A stretch of DNA of 64,000 nt from Leptobrachium leishanense (taxonomy: Eukaryota > Chordata > Amphibia > Anura > Megophryidae): contig CM019065.1 of assembly GCA_009667805.1 (NCBI GenBank), forward strand, positions 155,532,101 through 155,596,100. Direction: 5' to 3'. The translations under genes and the position numbers were made by a program. How positions within the stretch are numbered: position 1 is the stretch's first letter; every line of letters begins with the position of its first letter. The notes under the pieces are model-generated. The model made no database searches, had not been told where the DNA came from, and was given only the letters and a program-made list of their open reading frames with translations. Positions 34,373-44,700 of this stretch are shown here, one piece after another.

Positions 34373-35099
34373 TTGTGCTGTCTGATCTATATAAGTGTAT
34401 CTCTATATTGTAATCTTTGTGCATCGCATGTGTGTGTTGGTTTACTATTGCGCCACTGCTTTATTTGTGTTTGAGTATGTTGAGTTGGCTGCATTTAAAG
34501 GGACACTACCACTTACTTAATCTGTAACTAAATTACTTGTGCATTACAAATAAAAGCACTGCCACAATCAGGGGGAGCGTGGCAAGTGCTGCAAGGAACC
34601 ATGCTGCAGTCCATCTCTTGCAGACAGGCGAGAGTCCATGGGTGAGTCCTCACATTTAAAGAGATTACATTGCTGTCACTCCCTTAACACTTAACACTCA
34701 CGCTGGAGTTGGGCATTAGTGTTGTTTGTTAACAAATGTTTGGTTTGAAATATTTGGAAAAGCAATCTTAAAACATGGCATTGTGCTACATTCTTTCTTG
34801 CAGGGCATTGTTATCAATGCAAGTTTCAGGGTAGAATTGATTTGCTGTAATCTCTCTTCAAGCCTGGACTTTAAATGGCATGAGATGTAAATTAAAAAAT
34901 CCTTTGTTCATTAATGAAATCGGATGTGTTTTCTTTGCTGCAAATGTTGTGTCAATTAAGCCGCTTGATAATAAGATGTGATACAAGAATCAGAAGTTCA
35001 AAATCTGCTCATCTCATGATGAAGGAACTTATTCCAAGTAGATGAAAGAAAAGAACGAGTTGAGAGTTACTTGCAAAATCTTTTAAGAAGACAAAAAAC
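34373..35099. other. Unclassified sequence
   Basis: No gene or repeat boundaries recognised. Confidence 0.4.
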
Positions 35100-36715
35100 A
35101 TTTTAACCCTTTAAAAACAAACAGAGGAGGAGGTTCTACAGCAGCTGTCTAAAGTAAAGACAAATAAATCAATGGGGCCTGATGGGATCCACCCTAAATT
35201 ATTAAAAGAGCTCAGTGATGTAATAGCAAAACCGTTAACAGATTTATTTAACCAATCCTTGCTAACGGGAGTCGTCCCAGAAGACTGGAAATTAGCAAAT
35301 GTTGTGCCCATTCACAAGAAGGGTAGTAGGGAGGAATCTGGGAACTATAGGCCAGTTAGTCTTACGTCAGTAGTGGGGAAATTAATGGAAACCATGTTAA
35401 AGGAAAGGATTGTTGAACATCTAAAAACACATAGATTACAGGATCAGAAACAACATGGGTTTACCTCAGGGAGATCATGCCAAACTAATCTTATTGATTT
35501 TTTTGATTGGGTAACAAAAATAATAGACACAGGTGGTGCAGTAGACATTCCTTATTTAGATTTCAGTAAGGCTTTTGATACTGTTCCGCATAGAAGGCTT
35601 ATCAATAAATTGCAATCTTTGAGCTTGGATTCCAATATTGTCGAATGGATTAGGCAGTGGCTGAGTGACAGGCAACAGAGGGTTGTGGTAAATGGAGTTT
35701 ATTCGGCGCAAGGTCTTGTTACCAGTGGGGTACCTCAGGGGTCAGTACTTGGACCCATTCTATTTAATATTTTTGTTAGTGATATTGCAGAAGGTATTAA
35801 TGGAAAAGTATGTCTTTTTGCTGATGACACAAAGATTTGCAACAGGGTTGACGTTCCTGGAGGGATCAGCCAAATGACAAATGATTTAGGTAAACTAAAA
35901 AAATGGTCGGAGCTGTGGCATTGAGTTTTAATGTGGATAAGTGCAAGATAATGCACCTGGGACGTAAAAACCCAAGGGCTGAATATAGAATATTTGATAC
36001 AGTCCTAACCTCAACATCTGAGGAAAGGGATTTAGGGGTTATTATTTCAGAGGATCTAAAGGTAAGTAGTCAATGTAATAGAGCAGCAGGAAATGCTAGC
36101 AGAATGCTTGGTTGTGTAGGGAGAGGTATTAGCAGTAGGAAAAGGGAAGTGCTCATGCCACTGTACAGAGCACTGGTGAGACCTCACTTGGAGTACTGTG
36201 TGCAGTACTGGAGACCGTATCTCCAGAAGGATATAGACATCTTAGAGAGAGTTCAGAGAAGGGCTACTAAAATGGTGTACGGCTTGAAGGAGAAAAGTTA
36301 CCAGGAAAGGCTTAATGATCTTAACATGTACAGCTTGGAAAAAAGACGAGACAGAGGAGATATGATAGAAACATTTAAATACGTAAAGGGAATCCACAAG
36401 GTAGAGGAAGGGAGTATATTTAAAAGGAAACAAAGTAGCAAAACAAGAGGACATAGTCTTAGATTAGAGGGGCAAAGGTTTAAAAGTAACATCAGGAAGC
36501 ATTATTTTACTGAGAGGGTGGTGGATACATGGAACAGTCTTCCAGTTGAAGTGGTAGAGGCCAAAACAGTAATTGAATTTAAGCAAGCATGGGATAGGCA
36601 TAAGGCTATCCTAAACAAAAGATAAATCCAAGTAAAGTATCCATGTAATTGGGCAGACTAGATGGGCCGAAAGGTTCTTATCTGCCGACATCTTTCTATG
36701 TTTCTATGTTTCTAA
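35100..36715 (+). mobile_element. CR1-clade LINE, 5'-truncated
   Basis: Starts within ORF2, in the RT domain, and runs to the 3' end, which carries GGGCAGACTAGATGGGCC and the terminal 8 bp microrepeat TTTCTATG (about 36693-36715). Truncation at the 5' end is normal for LINEs. A shorter copy is at 19898-20278, and an internally deleted fragment lies at 56544-56894. Confidence 0.88.
35118..36625 (+). pseudogene. CR1 reverse transcriptase, one frameshift
   Basis: 35118-35924 encodes RT motifs in order: MGPDGIHPKLLKEL, VVPIHKKGSREESGNYRPVS, QHGFTSGRSCQTNL, YLDFSKAFDTVPH, TSGVPQGSVLGPILFN and the catalytic CLFADDTK. A frameshift near 35915-35925 (after KKWSEL) moves the rest into another frame (35903-36625), which reads SFNVDKCKIMHLG, RPHLEYCVQYW and the C-terminal DTWNSLPVEVV. 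Apart from this shift the frame is intact, so the copy is young. The endonuclease domain is missing. Confidence 0.88.
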
Positions 36716-37037
36716 CACCGTAGTGGTACATCTCAGTTTAGCTCACTTTTAGGACATGTGAGATACAGGTACAGTCTGATGGGGATCAAATGTGAGAAGT
36801 CGCCACACTGCAAGATTGCAGTGCTGCAGTTGCCGGTTGCGACGCACCTGTAGGATCAGCATTTATGTGGTTGTATTAAAAAATATAATGAATAAAATCA
36901 CGCTTCCCATTATGCCTTGTATCCATCACTACAAACAATGTTTCCATTTTCCTATCCAATTATATGCTTGTCCCATTGTTCTCCATAAATTATCTGGTCA
37001 CACAATAGTTTTTTCAAAGGGCCTATTATAAGACATA
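36716..37037. other. Unclassified sequence
   Basis: Nothing recognised. Confidence 0.4.
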
Positions 37038-37921
37038 CAGGGTTAGAACCGAATTGCTGCCGAAAGGTAACCGAACTCTGAAAATCTGCGTACGGTTACC
37101 TTTCTTGGCCATTCGGCTATCCAGAGAGCAGGCAGTTCGCCAAATGTTGGCGAATTGCCTGCACGTACGGTGCCTATTCGAGGGCAGTGAAATCCCCATA
37201 GCTTTGTCTAATCAGAGAACACAACCCAGCAGTGAAAAGTTGCCGAATTGCCCTGCCATTCAGTTGCTTCATGCAGCAGATTTATTCAGGAGGATCCCAT
37301 AGGCTTCAATGTTAAACATATTCCCATTTTAATTCAATATCTAATAAACCGTTAATTGTAATATTCTGCAGTAAAAAGTCTCTTTATTTATGTTTTTTTA
37401 GGATATTTTAAGCATGTCGGGATTTTTTTGCCAAAAAATGTTTTCCGACTTTTTATTTTTTTTATTTTTCTTGAACGTTTGTTCTTTTTCTGTAAGAGAC
37501 CATTTTTATTATCATTCCTTGGATCTCATATGTAAATTTCAGACATTTTTTCTCAGTAGTTTCTTTGCAAGCAGCGTTTCACTTTTCAAATATTCAAGCG
37601 AACTGTTTATTTTTTTTTCACTCCATTCGTCTGCGGTGTCGGGTTTTTATGGCGGCTGCTCTGTGATCGGCTCCTGCTCGGGTTTCTCCGGCGTCATCAG
37701 CGTGTTAATCCAGATGTTTTTGCAGGTTTCGGTGTGCATTCACCTTGCGGTGAGTTTTCGGCGGGTTTGCGGTGACTTTTCCCTGCATTACGGCGGCCCT
37801 GTGGTGCTTGCTGAATACACCGCAGGGTCGCCGAAATGGGATTGCCAAATCGCACCTAATTGAAGAGAACTAAAAGTCACCGAATGTGCGGTGGCTTTTT
37901 GATTCTCTTTGGATAACCCTG
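37038..37921. mobile_element. Family G TIR element, full-length copy (884 bp)
   Basis: Begins CAGGGTTAGAACCGAAT and ends CTCTTTGGATAACCCTG. It is colinear with 23470-24371, in inverted orientation relative to the half order there. Confidence 0.7.
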
Positions 37922-38361
37922 TGTGTCCTGGTGACTGCAAAGTGTTGCATAAATAATAATGCTTTTAAATGTACAGCCTCCTGTGACCTTTATAAAGCTG
38001 AGTTTGATGCTTTCTTTTGTGGGCTTTTAGTGCTGTAGCTCAATGCCCATGCCCCACATTATGCATCATGTAACCTTAACTACTTTCGGTTTTCCAAAAG
38101 AGCCACATTGAGATGTGAGAGGGATGGGACACACGCAATGGTGTACAGTGCAACCTTTTGTGTCACATACCTCTAAAGGTTTATTCAGAAAGCACTGGAA
38201 TCTCATTTGGCACACTTTGGCAATTCCAGTTCGCCGACCCCTGCAGTGAATTCACTATTCACCGCGTGGTCCCCGAACGTGTAGCCTCTGAAGACTGCCA
38301 AACAGATCATAAAACTGCAGGACAAAAAATGGAACTCTGCTATTCTTTAAAAGAAGTTTAA

Positions 38362-39692
38362 CCCTTTCATTACTGAGCCATTTCACATCTGTGTTGAGCT
38401 CATTTTTAACATTTTGTGCTCATCATGCTTAAATTTGAAGTCATGTTTTAAATATATCCTTTTATTGGCAGATTCATAATATATTATATGTATACGTCAT
38501 GTCCTGCCAGAATGCTATGACACATGTAAAAAATGTGAACTTCCATTAAAATTTTAATTATCTAGTGTGTAAAATTATTTTTTCGCATTTTATCATCCAC
38601 ACCTTTACAGCTATATATTCTATGGGGTAAGCTTGCTAAAAAAATTAGTAATGGGAACCTGTCACTGTATTTTTCTGAGAAAATACGTGATTTTAGGGAC
38701 AACTGAAAAACTACATTTTTCGTTAGTGCAGCAACATTTTTTATGTTATAATTGAAAAGTGAACAACAGTGTTGCATTAAATAAAAAAATATAAAATACA
38801 TTTTTTTATCTATTCTTTTTTGCACTTAACATGGCCATGTTTGGTATCAATAATGCTCTTGCCTTTCCAGTGATACCAAACATGACCCTCTGCCACCAAT
38901 TGGGAGATATGGAGGTCCAAAGGACCCCCCTAACTCCCAATCTCCATCATAGGGATTTTCATAGGAAATCCCTGGACAGTTAATTCCCCCAACTGACGTC
39001 ATCGTGTCCATGTGCAATTACGTCACTGGGTGGAGGAGGCCCTGGAGGCTTGGCCAACATCCTAGATGTCAGCCACCTCCGTGAGGAGTGCTCAATCTGG
39101 TGCTGGAACGCGGACAGCCACCTAAGGGGTTAAATAGCGGCATCACTGGAAAGGTCAGACTGTGACCTTTCCAGTCATTCCTCTCTTTTTTTTCTAACTT
39201 CTCCCGATCAGGAGGGAGGTGTCCAAATGACCCATCCCCTCCCTTTCAGGCACTCTCGCTGGGGGGCGGGTCATTTACCCCCCCCAGGGGAGATCTGAAA
39301 CTGACATCATCGCACTGGGAGGGGTTTAAAAGCGGAGTCTGACTTCAAGGGAAGTCAGACCACTGTGGGACCCCAGGCAGTGAGGTAAGTATATGGAGGG
39401 AGGGCCGGGAGACCGGACAACGTGTGGGGGGATGTCCTCCAGACACTTGCGGGGGACATCCCCCACACAACATGACGTCATGTTATAAATATATCCTTTT
39501 TTTGGCAGATTCATAATATATCATTATTATAAGTATATGTCATGTCCTGCCAGAAAGCTATAACAAAAAATGTAAAAAAAAATGTGAACATCTATTAAAA
39601 TTTTAATTATCTACAGCGTGTAAAAATTTTTTTTCACATTTGACATTTGATCATCCGAGGAAGTCCCCCACATGTCATCCACAGTGAAAGGG
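38362..39692. mobile_element. TTAA-target DNA element (family T), copy 2, reverse orientation
   Basis: TTAA at 38358-38361 and 39693-39696. Ends are CCCTTTCATTACTGAG and CCACAGTGAAAGGG, inverted. The interior repeats the block ATTCATAATATATTAT...TGTCCTGCCAG twice (about 38470 and 39510), so it may be two copies fused or one nested in the other. An internal AAGGGGTTAA at about 39125 could be the boundary. Confidence 0.55.
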
Positions 39693-39963
39693 TTAAAACA
39701 ATAAAAATGCATAAAAATGTGTGGAAATAACTTAAAAGTTCCATAAAAAAAAAAATAGTCTGTTAGAGATTAAGAAAAAAAACTTTTAAAAGAAAACTGG
39801 GAATCAAAAATCTTGCGCAAAAAATAAATAAATAAAAAGACGGTTTGTTGAAAGGGAAAAGAATAAACGGTTGAATAAAAAAAAAGATATTTTTTTTTAC
39901 ATTGACTCCTATGGGGATCTTCTGTTTAAAGCTGTTGGGCATTTCACTGACATTTTGGCGTTC

Positions 39964-40166
39964 TTTTTTTTTTGAGAAAGAATTTTACCAGGAAGGATAC
40001 ATTGAGATTTTTCTCATTTTCAAGTATGTCCTGGGTGGTGAGTATGTACCATTAGCTGTCTTGCCCAAGGACACTTACTGGAGAGGTGCTTGTTGGGATT
40101 GAACCCATGACTCCACAGGTTCTCTCCACGCAGAGCAGTGATGTTGCCTCTACTCCACCCAGCCGG
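39964..40166 (-). mobile_element. tRNA-derived SINE, full-length copy, minus strand
   Basis: Reverse complement of the 3921-4126 type. It shows a T run (tail), the shared tail, the body, then the tRNA-like head with B-box GGGTTCAATCCC on the minus strand, ending CCAGCCGG. Confidence 0.8.
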
Positions 40167-41632
40167 TACAACCCATCACTTCTCTACGGGACAATTTCAC
40201 TGCTGCCAAAGATCGCCGAATTGTGGCGAATTGCACCATATTTCGCTGTGAGTTCGCCAGCATTTGGCAAATTGGCATTTTTGAAACGTCGAACTGCCAT
40301 GAAATTGTACCGTAGAGTGAAATTCACCGTTCGGTGCCCTTCGGTGGCAAGTTCAGCGCTCTTTGCAAGCTCACACGATGTTCTGCAGGGCACTTGTATA
40401 AAGTACTGTATTAGCAGGGAAATGTATCCTACAGACAAGGTTGCCCGTTCCTTATTTATGTACCATTATGTCTCATGCTTGTATTTCCCAAATGTAAAGC
40501 GCTGCAGAATCTGTTGGTCCTATATAAATGACTGTAACTTTAAAGGGGATGGAGCAGAGAGAATATGGGGTTAAGGGTCAACGTCAAAATGAAGAAAAGA
40601 CAGGTTGGGACAAGACAGAACTTACGCCCACCAAAATATTCAGCTCCACGGCGGCTGTTGTAGAAATGGCTAGGAGGAATAGTCATCTGAAATATGATTG
40701 ACAGTCCCAGTCTGGGGACTTCAATTGTAAGGTTATGTGGCTACAGATTATCGGGACAGGCTCAGTGTTGGATTTGCATCAAATGGGAGGTCATGTAACT
40801 GCAGATTATCAGGACAGGCTCAGACGGTGTTGGGTTTGTATCTTCTCCTGAATGGAAATGGGGTTATAGGAATGAATAGAAAGTCATACAACTTATTTGC
40901 AGCTTGCAATGATGGAATACTATGTTCCCTTTTTATTTGCAAGAATAAAACATATCCATAAAATCCACCAAAAATAATTTAATCGCACTTTTCTGATACC
41001 TTTCAGTGATGCTGGAGGGGGTCTTCCTGGCAGAATATTTTTTGAATTTTCCTGCCAGAGGAACGCTAGCGAACGGTGTGGGCAAGGTGCATTGAGCTCA
41101 TGTTGGAAGACAGAAATGTTGCTTTATTTAATGTGTATATCTCAGGGACACAGCAGCAAACTACCCCTTAAAGGGTTAATTTAGAGCATTCCTGATGTAA
41201 CCGCTTTCACTTCTAGAGTCGCCTACAGTAACCCCTTGTTATATGACTGTAATAAACATAAAAAGAGCAATAAGGGTTGAGAGAGACCAGCAAGGACTAT
41301 AAGCGGTAAAGGTGGGGCAGGTTACTGAGGAATCCAATGGACTGTTTCAGCTCTTGACAGGTCACTGTTAACCCCTATGATGCTGCAGAGACCCATACAT
41401 TACATAGTCTCTGAACAGAGTAATTTTTGGCCACTAAACCCTCCTGTATGTACCATGCACAATCTGGGAAGGGTTCCATGGTGGGTGGGGGGGGGGGTAA
41501 GGACACTGCAGTAAGCAAGAGGGGTCCATATGCTAGTCATGGAACACAATACAACCACAGGGATGTCCTACAGACAGTGTAGCAGCTGGGGAGATGGTGC
41601 AGACAGTGTAGCAGCTGTGAAAACATTTGCAC
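40167..41632. other. Region downstream of NEFL
   Basis: May include the NEFL 3' UTR if a more distal poly(A) site is used. It contains diverged units of the 9 kb minisatellite (40705-40850), an L2-like 3' tail fragment (AAGCGCTGCAGAATCTGTTGG near 40498), and a G run near 41486. No separate gene was recognised. Confidence 0.45.
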
Positions 41633-41638
41633 TTTATT
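41633..41638 (-). terminator. Nearest candidate poly(A) signal for NEFL
   Basis: AATAAA on the minus strand, 28 bases after the stop codon. NEFL mRNAs of other vertebrates have much longer 3' UTRs, so a distal signal may be the main one. Confidence 0.3.
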
Positions 41639-41666
41639 AGTACTATTGCTTTTTTTTTTATTATTA

Positions 41667-41755
41667 TTATTTTTTATCTGAGCTCTCTTCCTCTGACTCT
41701 TTTTCTTCTTCAGCTGCTTCTTCTTCCTCCTCCGCCTCTTCTTCCTCTTCCTGAC
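41667..41755 (-). CDS. NEFL: NEFL coding exon 4 (acidic C-terminus)
   Basis: 89 nt after acceptor TCACAG. Completes a Gly codon, then codes a Glu-rich run ([12 protein letters not shown]...) ending SEEESSDKK and TAA at 41669-41667. It is shorter than the mammalian last exon. The following (TAA)n/(T)n tract makes the exact end sensitive to sequencing slips, but the stop is well placed. Confidence 0.9.
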
Positions 41756-44700
41756 CTGTGACAAAAACACACAAAAATCGACACAAGCTTATAATGTGCA
41801 ATATTATCAAAATAAATGGTCGACTCATTAGACATCTCTATTCATGTTGGCCTATGAAATGCTACAAAAACAGAAAAAAAATATCTGAATAGCCTCCATA
41901 TTAAGAGCTTCTGGGACTAGTTGTCATTTGGAGGCTTGAGGGCGGAAAAGCTAGTTAAAAAAAAAAAAAATCACATGAAATGTTTTTATACATCTGGGGT
42001 GAGGTGCTTGCTGACCTGCATATTGTATTAGATTTTAGTCAGTATTTTTGCTTAGTGTTCTCAGAGACACCAAAGGACCATGCTTTACCTTCTTCTGCCT
42101 CCTCTCCACCTTCCTCTTCTTCAGTCGCCTCTTCCTCCTCCTCCGGGGCTTCTGCTTTCGATTCCTCGGCTCTAGATGATTCAATGGTCTCCTCTATGTC
42201 TAGCTGTTCTTCCTGGACATGGCTGGTGTAGTAGGTTGCGAATGTGCGAGAAGGTATGTATGAACTGCTCTGCAGGCTGTATGCTGAGCGACCAAACACG
42301 GGGCTGCTTTGTGTGTAACCACTGGTAATAGCCCCGACACTGGAAAAGCTCAGACGAGTCTCCTCACCTTCCAATAACTTCCTGTGGTGGATAACAAATG
42401 TCACAGGAGATTCATCAATGACAGAAAAACCTGACTAATGCTGTAACTCTAACCCTGCCTTGAAAATGAACAGAGGAGATGGAAAAAGGAGGCGTGAATA
42501 TTGCACCAGGGAGGGGATAGATGAGATACTATTTCACACCAAGTGTACATCATCAAATCATACAGGGTTATTCAAAGAGCTCTGAATTGTGGCCGAAAGG
42601 TAACCGAACGCTGAAATTCAGCCTACGGTTCTTTCCTGGCCATTCGGCTATCCAGAGAGCAGGCAGTTTGCCAAATGTTGGCGAATTGCCTGCACATGCG
42701 ATGCCTGTTCGAGGGCAGTGAAATCCCCATAAAAAAGCACTGCTTCGTCTGTTCAGAGAACACAAACCAGCGGAGAAAGGTTGCCGAAATGCCCTGCCAT
42801 TCGGTGGTTTCATGCGACAGATTTAGGCTAGGGTCAGACTGAGGCAGTGCGAACGCGCGTGCAGGCGCACTTAATCACGGCTGTAGTAGCAGCAAATGCC
42901 GGGCAATGCCGGCCAATATACGAAGTATGGTCGCACAAAAGTCCGGCTGCGCAACGCAAGTGGCAAACGAACGCATTTTGTCGAGAACGTAAAACCGCTA
43001 GTACAGAGTGCGCTGCGTCCGCTAGCGGCGTGTTTGCGTGAACTGGAGATGTCAGACACTGCTAATGTCCGGCCAACATAACGTCCAGATGCACAAAGTG
43101 TTTTATTGATGATCCGTACAAAATCACGAACGCAAATGCGCATAGTATGACCGCTATCGTGTACTCCGTGAAAAAATGCGTCCATTCGTTCGAACGCACT
43201 TTTTCACAGACAACGCGAAAATGCGTTCGTCTGACCCTAGCCTTATTCAGGAGAATCCCATAGGCTTCAATGTTAAAAATATTCCCGTTTTAATTCAATA
43301 TCTAATAAACCGTTTATTTTTAGGATCTTTTAGCAAATTTTTTTTAAATCGTTTTTTCTGTAACAGCCCTTTTTATTATCATTCCTTGGACCTCATATGT
43401 AAATTTCAGACATTTTCGTTCAGTAGTTTCTTTTCAAACAGCGTTTCACTTTTCAAACATTTTTTCACGCCATTCGTCTGCGGTGTCGGCTTTTTCTGAC
43501 TGCTCTGCACTGTGATCGACAGCTGCTTGGGTTTCTCCGGCAGGGTTAAACCAGATGTGTTTGCGGGTTTCAGTGTGCATGCGACGGGTTTTGCAGTGAG
43601 TGTTCGTCGGGTTTGCGGCTTTTCACTGCACTACAACGGCCCTGTGGTGCTGCTGAATACACCCCAGGGTTGCCGAAATGGGATCGCCATCTCACACTGA
43701 ACGAAAAGTCACCGAACGTGCAGTGACTTTTCGTTTGTCTTTGAAAAAAAGTGTGCTATAATGAGCAATGTTGAAAAAAAATAAAAAAAAGATATATATA
43801 AGGCAGATTTTCAATAAACATGTTTTTCTATGTTACCTGTAAGCTGCAATCTCTATATCCAAGGCCATCTTGACATTCAGTAAATCCTGATATTCTTTAA
43901 GATACCTTGCCATCTCACTCTTGGTATTCCGCAACTCATCTTCTAGTCTACTTATTCCATCCTGGAAGGAAAGAAAACATTGGTTGAGCCTATTGTTTAG
44001 CCCAGTGGTTCCAATACCCAGTCTTCAAAATTGCCCTAAAAGGTCAGGTTTGAAGGATCACCTTGGGGAAATGCAGACTGAATCCTGCAATCAATCACCT
44101 GTGCTATACTTCAGATATCTGGCAAACCTGGCCTGTTTGGGCTCCCTTAGGACAGGTTTAAGAAGCACTGGTTTAGTCTATCCCACATGGGAATTAAGCA
44201 TCACATCACATGGGATTATTTTAGTTCTTCTCAATCAGCACCAGCGATCCTGTTTAATAATCCCTTGTATTGTGTTTAATGGGGCATTGTAGAAGATGCT
44301 CCTCTCTGGTTTTGGATTGTGTATGTATGAGCTGTTAGTGAAAGCCCTTAAAACCTGTCTGCTGGACATGAAAGCACTTAATCATCAGCTATAGTGGACA
44401 CAGACCTAATAAACACCATTATAGGAACATGTAACACTTTACACAATATAACACACACATACATGTTAATGTTTTAACGTGATTGTGACAGTGTCGCTAG
44501 AAATACAGTATGACCGCTTATTATGGGTAGGGGAAGACAAACTCTGCAAACTGTACGCAAATCTAATTTGCTGTGTTTCAGGTTTTTGAGTGAATTATGG
44601 TTATTACTATTATTAAAGGTGGGGGGCAGGTACTTCACATTTTTTAAAGGTCTCTGCTTAAGCTTCGATGTTTCTCTAAGCCCTCAGTCCAATAACGATC

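Noticed and set aside
42039..42088. Continuation of the NEFL exon 3 frame past the donor ([14 protein letters not shown])
   Set aside because: A consensus donor GTAAAG at 42088 and a good acceptor at 41756 restore the normal acidic tail.
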